Origin: Guadua angustifolia
Taxonomy: Eukaryota; Streptophyta; Magnoliopsida; Poales; Poaceae
Direction: 5' to 3'
DNA: 64,000 nt
Assembly: GCA_036346375.1 (NCBI GenBank)
Contig: CM070503.1
Coordinates: 5,828,001-5,892,000, forward strand
In this document: one piece after another, positions 21,801 to 33,196 of the stretch
Numbering within the stretch: position 1 is the first letter of the stretch
Layout of the letters: the number at the start of each line of letters is the position of its first letter
Translations under genes and position numbers: made by a program
Notes under the pieces: generated by a model
What the model was told of the DNA's origin: nothing
The model's input: the letters and a program-made list of their open reading frames with translations, nothing else
The model's database searches: none

Positions 21801-24200
21801 TCAGTGCCACAGCAATCTACAATCTATCAAGCTAAATCAAATTAAACAAAATATTAGTGTTACATGCATGTTCATAATTATACAGGGAATACTATAACAT
21901 TGCAGGATCACTTTGACAGTTGAAAGTATAGTCTTCCTCATACATAGCAATATACACATTAATTGACAGTCACAGAATAATCAGAAGGCGGATTTTGTAC
22001 ACATCAGAATGACAACAGTAACTTAAATATGAAGTTAAATTAGAATAACTAGCAATCACAAACAAGAGTTAGATATTAGGTTCCCAGGGGTGAAGTCCAC
22101 TGCTAACACAGAAAAGTCAGATGCTAATCCTCAACTAATAATTTTCCTATATATCATGTCCTTCTGTGCCAAATTGAACTAAAGCAAATAGAAGAGAAAG
22201 CTATAGCAGATATTTCTTGGTTTCAATACGAGTGTGACTTTAAGTAGATAGCCAGTCAAAAAATCCAAATGGTTTGAGAATTCTACCAGCACTTACCACT
22301 AGCTAGGGCGAGGTAAATATCAGAACTGGGTGCTCAACATTTTCTCCACTAATTTTGCATAGCGCTAGTACTTTCAGCAGCACCTGCCATCTCAATTTAT
22401 TCTTTAAACTACTTGAAACAAGGGCTACTATTTAGCCACAGTTTTAGTTCCTAAAAGTGGACTTAAAATATAATGCACTATGGAACAAATTAAAAGGTGA
22501 ATCATTCATGCTTAAGTTGTGCTTCTAACGAACTGCATATAAATCATACCACTGATTGTATTGCTGCTGTAGTCAAATGATTATTCAATAGTTCAGCAAA
22601 ACTAGACATGTATCGATACAATCCACAATCATCCAAGAAATTCAAAACAAACACCATGAGTCCTTACTTTACACAAAAGATCGCTATTATTTAACCGGAA
22701 GGTTTGTGCTTCAAGTAAAAGAAGTTGTGATCATACCATGTTCCCTTATCAATCGATACAAAATTTTAAAAGCTTGGAATAATATACATCATCAGGAAGA
22801 GAGCGTATGAAATATCATGATGCCGAAATAGTGAAAACAAGGATTTCGGTATAACATTTGTTTAGCTGGAGAAACTTGTCGATGTTAATATATACAGCCC
22901 AACTAAGAGAAACGCATCTCTAAGAGATTCCTTAAAACTGATCACGAGATTACATGCAAATCCAGCACATTAGTAAAAGAACTGCGAGGCGCCATTTTAG
23001 TTTGTTGTTTGGTAAGAAAGGATGCATATAAAAAATAAACAAACTTGATGCTCGAGATGCAGGAATATATACTGTGGTAGAATCCTAGCTAAGATAAATT
23101 ATCCCCAGCAACCACATCCTACCGCAGCGAATAAAACCATAACAAATAAGTGGAGCACATCATAAATAAACAAACGGCATAACATCTAAGCACCGCAAAT
23201 ATGATTGCTTTGAGGAAGAATTTACTAGATCTCAAAAGTTTTTATTAAAAAAGAATGGGCGACGACAATACGTGCAAGAGACTACGCAAAATTCTGATGA
23301 AACGCCCGTACTACATGACTCAACAGTCAACACAATATATACAAATAAAAACATCTCTAGAAAGCCAACGAACAGTCCCTAAGCGCACAAAACACGAAGA
23401 TGAACATTTTGATGACCAGGAAATGCGACACACCAGCACATAAAATCACAAGGACGACCGTACGCAATTATCAGGCGCAACTTTACCCCCACCAGAGCAC
23501 TCGAGAAACACACCACTCTTCGGTGACTGAGTCTTCAATTTAACCCCGACGCACCGATGCATACATAGCAAATATAGGAAGTTACAGTACTGGCCAAGAT
23601 GCGCTCCGCTCGGCCACACTCCCAGAAAAAGAAACTCTCAAAAATAACCTGCAAGTACAGGCGTATACTATAGTAAACAATTTTTTTTTAAAAAAAAAGC
23701 ATTTCTGGGGAGACAATGGCCGCAGCAGCGCGCCCTCGAACATAACCGCACAACCATTCGAACACGGCATAGCACATAAATTTCTCCCACGGGTAGAAAC
23801 AGTGCTCCAAAGAGATGCGATCTCGTATCACATGAAATAGAGATATATATATATATCTCGTGTAGTCGTGTTAAGGTGCAGCCTGAACCCTAGACAGGCC
23901 GGATCTTACTCCCCGTAAGGCGAGGGTAGAGGAGAAGCGGCTAGATCTACCGGAGCACGGCAGCCGCGAGACGGGACGGGAGGGATCGACGACACGCAAG
24001 CGAGTGGCACCAGCATACCTGGAGCTGGCGAACTGGGAGAGCTTGCCGGTGGAGGAGAAGACGATGAGCGCGACGTCGGCGTCACAGAGCACGGAGAGTT
24101 CCTCGGCCTTCTTGAACAGCCCGCGCCTGCGCTTGGAGAAGGTGACCTGCCGCGCCGCCGCGCTCTCTATCCGCTTTATCTCCCGCCGCTCCCGCGCCAT
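15860..24200 (-). CDS. MADS22: SVP-clade MIKC MADS-box transcription factor (MADS22-like)
   Basis: Eight coding exons on the minus strand, all with GT-AG borders: 24200-24019 (MADS), 21780-21702, 20546-20485, 20391-20292, 20202-20161, 18831-18790, 18681-18536 and 15884-15860. They total 678 bp, 225 aa. Residues 1-60 are the MADS DNA-binding and dimerisation domain (starting MARERREIKRIESAAARQVT, with KRRRGLFKKAEELSVLCDAD). The I region follows (MNEIIDKYSTHSKNLG), then a K-box coiled coil (LEHSKYANLNEQLAEASLRL, LNVEELQLLEKNLEAGLHRV). The C-terminus carries GQSSESVMTALHSGSSQDND and ends LPCVAWK. Within the StMADS11/SVP group (rice MADS22, 47 and 55) the I and K regions fit MADS22 best; this group controls meristem identity, flowering and brassinosteroid responses. 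The protein acts in the nucleus as a dimer on CArG boxes. The tail reads SLTLG, where I recall SLKLG in relatives. Introns 1 (2.2 kb) and 7 (2.65 kb) are large and repeat-bearing. Confidence 0.95.
16780..16960. repeat. GAAATTTC-rich repeat fragment in MADS intron 7
   Basis: Repeated AAATTTCAG / GATTTCAG words, similar to a second block at about 18215-18440 in the same intron (AAAATTTCACCGAG, CGAAATTTTG). They look like two eroded copies of one inverted-repeat element; no target duplication is visible. Confidence 0.45.
17812..18027 (+). pseudogene. X8-domain-like coding fragment inside MADS intron 7 (antisense to the host)
   Basis: On the plus strand the frame gives DRAFCLCKPGQSPTAMQCVI, then DYAEQGQFLLKLEGEGSAAT and SPARRGY. 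X8 domains of plant beta-1,3-glucan-binding / plasmodesmata callose-binding proteins have the layout WCV.KPG.S..ALQ..IDYACG.GADC..I.PG..CY. Here the start (FCLCKPGQSPTAMQ..IDYA) fits well, the ACG is lost, and the rest fits loosely. The fragment is GC-richer than the intron around it and has no flanking exons. This suggests a captured or transposed gene piece. Confidence 0.4.
18215..18440. repeat. Second GAAATTTC-rich repeat fragment in MADS intron 7
   Basis: Contains CGAAATTGACCAAAATTTC and CGCGAAATTTTGCCAAAATT, partly the reverse complement of itself and related to the block at 16780-16960. It is probably an eroded foldback element of the hAT-MITE style. Confidence 0.45.
20741..20861. repeat. 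Short tandem array, four AAAAATACTACGATAGATGT units
   Basis: The unit occurs at 20741, 20764, about 20806 and 20838. Units are separated by GTTGA or by GTTGAATTC...ATTCAG spacers, so the array is a mixture of two unit lengths. It lies in intron 2 of the MADS gene (20547-21701). Confidence 0.85.
21157..21524. mobile_element. hAT-type MITE with perfect 8-bp TSD, in MADS intron 2
   Basis: The terminal inverted repeats are CAGGGTTTCAAAAACCG on the left and CGGTTTTTGAAACCCTG on the right. The element is flanked by the perfect 8-bp direct repeat ATCCAAGT (21149-21156 and 21525-21532). The interior is dense in AAAACCG / CGGTTTT words. An 8-bp duplication with CAGGG ends is typical of hAT elements. 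It has no coding capacity; a degenerate relative lies at 5791-6133. Confidence 0.9.
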
Positions 24201-24807
24201 CGCCGACGCGCCGATCGATCTCTCCCCCCCGCTCCCGCGGTCCCGCCCACCGACACCGGAAACGGAAACGGAAGCGGAAGCGAGCTCGTCGCACCACCAC
24301 ACGTAAGGACGAGGCACCCGGCGAAGGAGCGGCTCACTCACCGATGGGTTTGTGCGATGCGATGCGATGGGATGGGATGCGAAAGGAGAGGAGAGGAGAG
24401 GAAAGGGGAGGAGGGAGGGAGGGCAGGAGGCGGGTGGCGTGGGGGCGAGTTGGAGTCTCGAAACGGGGACTTGCTCCTATTGGCAGGTCGGCATAAATAA
24501 ACCCAGACCGGAGCCCACGCAGGCTCTTTCTTCTTTCTTTAGACAACAAACATAAAAGCACAGCGCCGAGAAGGTGAGGAGGCCATGGGGCCGACCGGCC
24601 CAGTCATTGTTTACGCAACACGGAGCTGGGGCGTGGCCCCACGCAAGCAAGGCTATGCCCTACGGGAAAGTGATACAATGCAGGTGCAACTGCTTGCACG
24701 TGAATCGTTCGCTACTTCGCTTGTTCGATAAAAAATATGATTTATTTTTTAAAAAAATATTATTTGAAAATAATATGTTACCGAGATCAAATGGTGTTTA
24801 AGTCGTT
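24201..24807 (-). promoter_or_regulatory. 5' UTR and promoter region of the MADS-box gene
   Basis: The first 200 bp upstream of the ATG are GC-rich, followed by a purine-rich block on the plus strand (about 24380-24430, pyrimidine-rich on the gene strand). A TATA-like TTTATTTATG on the minus strand lies near 24490-24502, about 300 bp upstream of the start codon. No CArG box was identified with confidence. The transcription start is not placed. Confidence 0.4.
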
Positions 24808-25229
24808 ACTCTCTCTGTTTATTTCTATAAGACCTATATTTTTAAATAATTTTGTTTACAAATATAAAACTTGCATTAGGTTTAATGAGATCTTTCTTTT
24901 TATACCTCTATTTATTTTCTCTCATCCATATGTATTTATGCATAGTTTCATTTCCCAGTTTCCAAGAATGCCACATCGCTTTTTGCAGAATCAGCAGTAT
25001 CTCGTGTTTCATTCAGATGAAACTATCTCACCTCCAATGAAACTCACTCTATCTCTCTCTTCATAATTACATTGCCATGTCACCAAACATGTTGATGTGT
25101 CATGTCATTTAATGAGAATGAAACTCCCACTGAGAATGACCTAAGATAATTAAGTGGGGACATCTAAGTTATTTTTTCTCGTATCAATTTCAACACAATC
25201 TTAATCCTTGTGCAAAGTCAAAATACTTT
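24808..25229. mobile_element. Stowaway-like MITE, host of two further insertions
   Basis: It starts TACTCTCTCTGTTTATTTC and matches the element at 14887-15550 in order. About 24945-25142 it is interrupted by another small element with TAGTTTCATT / AATGAAACTC-type ends. At 25230 it is cut by the Tourist element 25233-25583. Confidence 0.55.
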
Positions 25230-25232
25230 TTA

Positions 25233-25583
25233 GGGCAGTCCCAACCCATGGTTTCCATGAGGAGTGTCTAGAAAAGAGAGAAAACAAGAAACCAATATAT
25301 AGTTTCCCAACTCATGGTTTCCATGAGTAGTGTCTAGAGGAGAGAGAGAGCAATAAACCAATGCATGCACCACAAACACGTCTTGGTCAGCGCGCAGAAA
25401 TGTCCAATGCATATTTTGTAGTTTCTTGTGTCTTGGTACCACACCGACCGGTTTCTTGCATGAGACACGGTTTCTTCGTTTTTCTTCTCTTCCTTCCTTA
25501 ATTCCTATGCCACATCAGATTTTTGCTTAGTTGGCAGCGTAATTAATTCTATGGACACTAGCTGAGGTGGAGGTTGGACTGCC
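25233..25583. mobile_element. Tourist-like MITE, sister of 15045-15421
   Basis: It starts GGGCAGTCCCAACCC after TTA (25230-25232) and ends GGTTGGACTGCC. The interior matches 15045-15421 closely (for example ATGCATGCACCACAAA and GACACGGTTTCTTCGTTTTT). The right target duplication is not preserved, so the last bases or the flank have changed. Confidence 0.8.
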
Positions 25584-26284
25584 AGAGTCTATCCAGAGTC
25601 CGGACTACGGAGTGGACTAGCATATTAGCAGGGATGACGAGGAGGCCTGCAGGTTGCTACGAGCTACGGCCTAGGGGGTGTAGGCGCTGCGGAGGTAGGG
25701 GGGAGGCTTCTGCAAAAGGAAAGGGTGCAGACGGTCGGGGCGGCCGGAGCAGAACAGTAGACTGTAGAAGGCGAAGGGACGAGAGACGGATGCTGCACGC
25801 GGGTTCGGCACGGCCGCGCCCTGCAGAGGCCTAGATTCGCTGTTCCGGCTCCGGCCTTGTGGCCACCCTGTGTGGGTGCCTGCCGGCTCATCTATGGTCT
25901 TGCTTGCTACCCGTGGAGTTGCCTGATTGCCTCTGGTTTTCTGATATCTGAATATCCAGTCCGGTGGGTAGTCAGTCGTTTTGCTTGATAGCACAAAGTT
26001 CAATCGATTGGGATAATTTAATCTCGTCTCATCCGGCATTAGGTGTGCAAAATGAGCGGTTATCTATTGTAGCTTTTGGCATTAGATTAGTCAAAAGATC
26101 GCATGTACCACCACAGTCCTGGTCCTGCTCTAGCTTGAAGTGGTAAAATGAATCGTTTCCTTTTAACAATCGTCTAACACTATCTTTAGTCCGAGACAGA
26201 CATTATCGAAGCCGCGACCATAGGGTACACGCAAGGCAGCGTCTTGTCCGCAACTCCGCACGCTCTTTCCACGGTGGACTTTTC
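25584..26284. other. Intergenic, GC-rich island without a supported gene
   Basis: 25590-25920 is GC-rich and open in several frames on both strands, but the translations are low-complexity Arg/Gly/Pro sequence with no domain. No splice-linked exons were found. Confidence 0.35.
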
Positions 26285-26663
26285 TAAGCTTTGGTAGTAG
26301 GTATATCGTGACACGTGATACGCTAGATTTCTAATTTCTTTTGGATTAATGCTAAACATATAAAAAATGCAAAAATGCCCGATTTAACCAGGATAGAAGC
26401 TTTTCAAAATTGAAATTGTTGAAGAACTATATCCAGACTAAAGAAAGGTTAAATGATTTGATGACAATCGAGAAGAAGTTATTTTATCAATAGTATAGCG
26501 ATGACTTTGTATCACAAAATCAAGTGCCAAGTAAGTGTTTATGATTACAATCATTTGTTATTTCAAAACTAAAAAGAAGTATTTTTGTTTCAAAAATTTG
26601 AAAAAATCGTAGATATACATCCGCATCTTAAGCTTTGGTAGTAGGTATATCGTGACACGTGAT
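26285..26663 (+). repeat. 35-bp perfect direct repeat around a 309-bp segment
   Basis: TAAGCTTTGG...CACGTGAT occurs identically at 26285-26319 and 26629-26663. The 309 bp between them are AT-rich, have no recognisable ends and occur only once in the window. The sequence after the second copy resembles the outer arm of the Mutator-type MITE at 4293-4674 (GAATTTGATC, GATGTACATC, CAATTTTTTTCAGAATTTTT). Confidence 0.85.
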
Positions 26664-26960
26664 CTACATATAAAAACATAAAAAAATTCATGATCAAATT
26701 CATCATGTGCAAAAATTTTGAAGTTACAAAAACATATAAAATTTCATGACAAATTTAAGGTGCATTTGAACTATTCAAGTTTGTCGGAAATTTGTCTTTT
26801 TTATTACTCTTAACATAGAACGAATTTGATCATAAAATTTTGTATGTAGATGGAGTAAGATGAGATGTACATCCACAATTTTTTTCAGAATTTTTTGAAA
26901 CTTTTTTAGTTGAATTGCACGGTAATTATATCAAAATACTGATTACACTGGATATGTTTC
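26664..26960. mobile_element. Eroded relative of the Mutator-type MITE at 4293
   Basis: Shares GAATTTGATC, a TGTAGATGGAGTAA-like word, GATGTACATCCACAATTTTT and CAGAATTTTTTGAAAC with the right arm of 4293-4674. The terminal GGCAAC/GTTGCC is replaced by GATATGTTTCC, so the boundaries are lost. Confidence 0.45.
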
Positions 26961-28210
26961 CTTTAACCTAGGCTTCGAACTAGTTGAGTCTTGCCCAGTC
27001 AAAGCGACAGCAGTGAAGTTGTACGGTCGGTCCTGAAATAGGGGCATCATAAAAAAGCTTCTTTACTTGTGCTAAGGCTATCCACAACAGGAGAATGGGT
27101 CCTTTTCGTTTTTTGCACTTGGCAGGTTTTTTGGGTAGGCTTGAAATCATGAAAATAAAGAAAGGTTATTTAGATATGAGCGATGTTTCTGTTTTTTTAT
27201 AATTACATAAGTAATAAAGTATAAATAAAAGATATACGATGAGTACTTATTATTTTGTTTACTTTAAAATTTATACTAATGTTCTTTAATGCAATGTTCA
27301 TAGTTCTCACTATAACTTTTTGGGATTTGATAAACATCAACCGGATATTTTTTTATTGAAATCATCCAAATCTAGAACCATTGGATCATTGTTGAGATTT
27401 GGGAGTATCGATTACATCCGATCCTATAATTTGATCCAACGGTCCGATTAATTTAGATGTTAGTTAAGACAAAAACATCCAGATGATATCTATACACTCC
27501 CTAAGTTTTTTTCTTTAAATATATGTCAACATGTCTTCTTCCTTCCTCATCCACTTCTGTTCCCACCTTCCCCATCTCTCCTCCTCTCTCTGAGATCGAG
27601 TAGGGGCGACGACGGGTGGCCGGCGCGGCCTCTGCCTTATTCGTCGGCTTTGGCCACCGCAGCGCGACGGTGGGCGAGGCGGCCGGCTCGTCCAGATATG
27701 GCGTCTTGTTGCTTCCCAAACAACCCAACTCCTCTAGAATCCAGATCGAGAGAGAGGCGGTGCTCCTTCGTCCTCCTCTTGTGGTCTGTGACAGCAGTGC
27801 CGGAGCTCCTCTTCACTGGCGTCCCCAACATCACCATGAAGACCACCTCCTTCCTCCACCGCGCTGGCCAGATCTGGCTTGTGGCCTCGGCCGGCTCGAC
27901 CTCACCTCCTCCTGCTTCGAGAAGGCCACGGCGTTGGTCTCTGCCGCCACCACGAAAGAGGCGCACCGGGGAACCGACCTCAACCTCGCCGACAGCCGTG
28001 TGTGGATAAGAAGGGGTAGATGAAGAGGAGGTGGAGAAACGGGAGTGTCCGTACTCAAAATGAATTTTGCATACATGGCGAGCAGTACGCGGGGAGGAAT
28101 AATCGTGGTGGGTTGGATGGACCTGCGGCCATGGACGAGGAAGGAGGCGGACGAGGAAGGAGGCAGAGGAAGAAACACCGAGGCATTTTGGTCTTACATT
28201 TTTCATAGCA
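26961..28210. other. Intergenic with a GC-rich island (27600-28180), no supported gene
   Basis: The island is open over about 190 codons on the minus strand and about 135 on the plus strand, but every frame is rich in Arg, Ser and Pro with no domain or signal. Such double-strand openness is expected from high GC alone. The flanks are AT-rich repeats. Confidence 0.4.
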
Positions 28211-28220
28211 AAGAACGCTA

Positions 28221-28396
28221 TTCTTTTCTGTGTCTTTCTATATTAATTATATACTAGGTTTACACTGATCAAATTATATAAAAATATATGATAATTTGTA
28301 AATAAAGGAACATTATTCTTTTCTGTATGATCTTTTTTACATTAATTATATACTAATTTTATACCAATTAAATTGATGAAAATTTGTAAAAAAATG
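28221..28396. repeat. Diverged tandem pair of about 90 bp
   Basis: Two similar segments, about 28221-28310 and 28316-28396, share ATTCTTTTCTGT, ATTAATTATATACTA and AATTTGTAAA in the same order. Confidence 0.7.
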
Positions 28397-28580
28397 AGCA
28401 AAACAAACTATAAAGCACGCAACAAATAAAAATGTGAATTACAATGTTAAAATAATAAAAACACAATGTGGATCATAAAACAATATCTAATAGGTATAGA
28501 AAAGAGTACTCGCAAACAAAAAAACATCGGTATCTAATCAACAAAAAAAAAGGTGCTCAATAACTAAAAAAAACATTGGA

Positions 28581-28883
28581 GTGACATTCCGCAATTCCTT
28601 CAAAGAATTGACATTAAGCAATGGCATACTTCGAAGAAGGAACTTTGCAGACTATGAACTTTGTCGTGCTAATAAAGAAACGTTGGATCACAGAGATGCA
28701 AATGTCAAACTTGGAAATGATTTTAGAGATGAGGTGTTTGGATGCTCGCCAAAAGAAAATGCTTTTGATTTAGAGAATTCTAACACGAGATTTGAGCTCA
28801 TATCCAGGGACCTTCTTAGAATGCACGGTGCTAATATGAGTCCCCGTTACGCAGAAATTTTTTCCGATTTATATAAAAATTAA
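28581..28883 (+). CDS. ORF of 100 aa, unrecognised
   Basis: ATG at 28581 to TAA at 28881-28883. The product is polar and protein-like (FKELTLSNGILRRRNFADYE, RDANVKLGNDFRDEVFGCSP, ELISRDLLRMHGANMSPRYA) without low complexity, unlike most random frames around it. No domain, signal peptide or membrane segment is seen, and no flanking exon was found. It could be a relic exon of a gene or of a transposon protein. Confidence 0.3.
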   Translation: MTFRNSFKELTLSNGILRRRNFADYELCRANKETLDHRDANVKLGNDFRDEVFGCSPKENAFDLENSNTRFELISRDLLRMHGANMSPRYAEIFSDLYKN

Positions 28884-29930
28884 ACTATTTCAAATGAAAT
28901 TTCTTGGTTCCAGTAAGTTTCATCCTAATGAGATGAGTCAGGAAGGCGTGTTAGAGAGTAGAGGTGGGCATCTATGCACCGAAACCAAAATACCAAATCA
29001 ACTAAATAGACTTAACCGATTTTTACAGTTTTTTTATTTTGGATCTGTTTTTATTGTGATACTATTTGGTGTACGGTTTTCGATCGGTTTGCAACTCACC
29101 TTTCACTGGATAACTGAATGAATCGAATAGACTATCTTGCATTCGTGCTCCTGGACGGACGGATGGTCTCATCAACTCCAAGTCGCCATTCAGCCCATTT
29201 GGCTCATTCCTCATTTCCCCAATTCCCCGTTCACAACTCGCAACAAATGTGAAACCCTAGCCACCACATGGGGAAGGGAAACACCACCAGGCTATGCGAT
29301 CTCGCACAAACACACGCGCACGGTCTCCCCAAAATTCCAAACCCTAGTTGCTGGCCTGCCACACTCCACTTGCCGGCTCGGCGCGACGGCTCCGTCACGC
29401 CATCCCGCCTGCAGCTGCCAGCATCCAGCAGTCCACCGCCCCACCAGCATCTGCCAGATGGTCATGCCAGCAGCCCAGCACCCTCTCCATTTCCAACGGT
29501 CAGCACTAGTCTCCAAAATAATACACTAAAATTAAAAATTTAGAAAAATACATCTTTATCATCATTTGAAACGATATATTATTTTTGTAAATTTTTTTAA
29601 AATAATTCTTCAGATACAATTCAGGACCTATTTGGGGAGCTGTAGGTTTTTTAAAAAGCTATTTTTTTTGTTTTCTAAATTGAAAAGCGGTTGTAATTTT
29701 TCATAAGAAATCGTTTAATAAATAGTTAATTTTTCTTAGCAATAAATTGTAAAAGCAAGTTCAATCCAACTTTTAAATTTGTTAGTTTTATATAGCTTTT
29801 GACTTATATAAAAAAATCACTTAAAAGTTGAGTTGTTTAAGAAATTACTGATTTTTGAGAAACTGAATTGGGTTTAAGCCTCGTCAAACAGGGCCTCACC
29901 CTACCAACAGCCGGTGATTTCTTAGAGCAT
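28884..29930. other. Intergenic, no supported gene
   Basis: Contains a GAGGTGGGC-type word near 28961 often found at hAT element ends, a GC-rich stretch at 29140-29520 with no domain in any frame, and AT-rich sequence to 29930. Confidence 0.35.
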
Positions 29931-30150
29931 CTCCAATAGTGCTACTTCAGCTAGCTATAAGCGTGCCATCTCAGCATTTTGCTTAGGTGGAAGAGAAAAA
30001 ATGAGGAGAGAGATATAGACATGCTACTAATGTATAGTCAGACTATAACTAATTTCAAGACATTTATTATCTATTACATGTGGGCTAATATTTAATTTTA
30101 TAGACAATGTCATGACTAATCTATTGTGCATATCTTATCTATAGATGATA
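29931..30150. mobile_element. Tourist-like MITE fragment
   Basis: Starts AGAGCATCTCCAATAG, a common PIF/Harbinger MITE start in grasses, and contains AGAGAGATATAGACATG and TATTACATGTGGG words. A matching right terminus is not clear. Confidence 0.5.
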
Positions 30151-33100
30151 TAGACATTTCGCAGCTGCAGTCCCGTGGTAACCGCAGAGTAATCCTATCC
30201 GATCGAGTTGCCGTCGTACGTGCCAAAATGCAGCAGCGGCGCAGTGCTCGTCAGAAGCAGGGCACCGGCCCACCGGCAGTGGTGCCCTGTTCTGGAGTGC
30301 CTTTCAGACAAGCTAGCTTTTAAGGAGACCGGCCAGATCTTTTGAGGCAGCGAGCACATCATCACATGCGTTTCTGTGCATGTTTTAAGGACGTTTTGTA
30401 GCAGCACAAGACGAAACTGCCGTCACGTTTATCACACTAGTTCTGGCCAAAGAGAGGCTCAAGCTGGTACTGGTAGTCAGCAGGAGCTTCCTTTCCCTTG
30501 TGCTAAGTGCTAACCTCGTGTGAGTGATTGACATGCCTATTTGATGTCTCTTGTGCATAGATAAAGAATATATTAAAATTAGCTAGATTATTCTTAATTA
30601 TTATCTCTAAATACTATATTAAATACATACGCGTAGTGAATCTCTACTATTTCTAATTACGAGTTGTTAGCGGTGGTCCGTTCTCTCCTCCCCAAGCATA
30701 TCCACGAAACCGTCATTGTCTCGATCTTCTATACATTGATGAATGGAAAAAGTTTTAATTCGGTTGGATATGCATGCATGCGTCATCTGCGGCGTATCAG
30801 ACTCTTATCTCAATCAGCCGATTCTATTTCCAAATGTTGCACGACCGATTCTTTTTTTATATACTGCATGCATACAGTTTCTGAGTTACCATATGCCTTT
30901 GAGTTGCCATATGCATCCTTTCCATTAAATATTTACTTGCATGTGTAGGTAAGATCATTTTTTCTTTTTATCTAATCACATACAAACTTGATTCCAGTCG
31001 GCTAGCAGTATGCACACGGCTATGCATGACGCGACTAGATAAGTTTGTTATGTCTCTCTACTAATTCTAATTAGGAGTTGGTTATGGTACATCCATTCTC
31101 CACCCTCACCCTGACACATGTGCGCACTCGCGTGGTTGAGTGGGAAGCGGGTAGTGGCCATCCTCGATAGATTGGATTGGATCATCTTGTCGCGGGAGGT
31201 AAATGAATATGCATGACTCATTTATTGCTTTCCTTTCTCCCATTGATCTGGTATTCAAATCGGCGGCGATTACTCCCGGTGCTTTTCGGATTGGATTGAT
31301 TGATTCTCTTCCGAAAGAAGCAGAGCTCCGATTCATAGAGTTAGAACTTTTCTCGTCCCTTTCCCTTTGCTGCTTTTCTTATTCAACGATTTCTTAATCT
31401 AGATTTCATAGATATCTTCTCGGTTGCTGAATCTATATAACCCTACCACTTCTTGTCTCTTCTGCAGATGTGTTGAGCTTATCGGTTGAGCAGAGGTAAT
31501 ACGCGATCTTCTGATCTCATCGATGCCGCAAGAGGTAGATTGTCGGTGGTGGGTGGCGAGATAGGATAGCGGTGTTGTTGGAGCTCGCCGCGGTGGATGA
31601 TGTTAATAAGTTGAGGGAAGCGCTCACCGGGGAAGCGAGGAGGTGGTGGAGTTTGTTGATGGGGTGGGGCTATGGTTTGACCGCGGCAAGGCGTATGAGT
31701 CACGTACGTCGCTGATGGTGGCAGTCGCATACGGATGTCGCCTACCTCTTCAATGCTTTTGTGCTCATAGGGTAGTAGGTGATGTCTCTTTTGATCAATC
31801 GATCGATCGATCTTGAATTATAGCATTACAAATTTACAATCCCTAAGTGTTGTGATATTATTGTTTAAGTTTGTGAAATTAAAGATAATTTTAAGCTCAA
31901 GTTTGTAAACAGGTGCTTGGATTTCTGTATGCTTCGATGAATTAATTTAAACATTTAACCATTACACATTTAGAGTGAACATTATTATTCAGATAAGATA
32001 GGTATTCTTTGTAAATAATTTTTTTATCGCAAATTGAGTTTTCACAGATCGCATTGAAAGACATAGCTAGTATCTAATAAATATGGATATTTATTATGGA
32101 TATAAAGGAAATACTATGCTAATTTATATTAAAGTATAAAATATACTCTATATTTATGGTTAAGATTATTTTAAAACGGCTGAAGAGATTTGAGTACCGT
32201 AGGTGGAGGGATAGCTAGTCATGCGAGGCTTATCCAGGAGCCGTTTTTCTGACGACTTGTGAGCGGCTGGAACCGTGCCGAGCCCCAGAGGACAACTGAT
32301 CACGGTCAACCGCGTCCCGAAAGGGTTAAGGGCAGTCAGTCTCCTGGCTCCGTTCATTCATCTGGCCTACCCGGCTATGCACAATGTGGTTTAGGTCAGG
32401 GGCAGTAAAATCTTCCTGCGGATTCGCTTTGCAACGCTGCTGTCGCTGCGCCTGAAGGCTTTCACCATTTTGGCGTTACGGGAAAGGCATGGCAGTTTTG
32501 CTTCACTCGTTCGTACATGCACGATTTCTTTAGATCAGATATCAACGGCCCAGCAGATCGTTCTTCACCATAGCAGCTCTGTCGATCGAGTTGGATGAGA
32601 AATTTACATTCTCTTTTCGGGTTAAGCGTGTCATCCGTGCTCGATCAGAAGTTCAGAACCGTACGAGCTTTCGATCGGACGGCTCAAAACTGCCACACAC
32701 CACAACATATGCAGTGTGCCGCAAGAGTCAGAATGGATCAATTTTTTTAGTTCATATGTTTTTTTTACAAATTTAATCATCTTCTAAATACAATTGTAAA
32801 AATATTATCATTCTCTACAACAAAAGTGATAGGAGGTGACACGTGTCATATTCTGTACTCTTTATTGCTGGTAGTGTGTCTTGGATAGGATTATTTTTAT
32901 AATCGTGTTTAGAAGAATACCAAATTTGAAAAAAATACATTTAAGTCTAGAAAAAGGACGATTTGTAAGACTCGCACCGCTTGATCATTGGAAATCCGAA
33001 GAAAATATTAGTCTAAGAGTACCTGTACAGCTAAGCTCGCTGCGCGAACGTTTAATCCATTGAAGCAAGGAGGGGAGGAAGGAGGCAGCACGCAACCAGC

Positions 33101-33196
33101 CGTCGCTCGTCTTGCGCTGCGTGACCCCTCACCGCCCGGGGAGGCGCCGCGGTCGGGTCGGGGTGCGAGCAAGTCCAACCAAGAAACCGCGCTTCC
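30151..33196. other. Intergenic upstream of the USP gene; no supported gene
   Basis: Mixed sequence with a GATC repeat near 31797-31812. A Stowaway-like fragment lies at about 32070-32163, sharing GGATATTTATTA..GG.TATAAA and TATTTATGG words with about 43892-43989. There are short frames without domains. The last 150 bp are GC-rich and form the probable 5' UTR of the USP gene. Confidence 0.4.

Noticed and set aside
23871..24341. A 156-aa single-exon MADS protein
   Set aside because: The frame runs past the exon 1 donor at 24018 and begins upstream of the conserved MARERR start; the spliced model with eight exons fits the family throughout.
27637..28206. 189-codon minus-strand open frame
   Set aside because: It lies in a GC-rich island that is open in several frames on both strands; the translation is Arg/Ser/Pro-rich without a domain, and no splice-linked exons fit.
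31203..31397. 64-codon plus-strand frame
   Set aside because: No domain, no neighbouring exon and no start context beyond chance; left as intergenic.
32166..32400. Possible organelle-derived insert
   Set aside because: The composition looked different from its neighbours, but no plastid or mitochondrial gene could be recognised in it.
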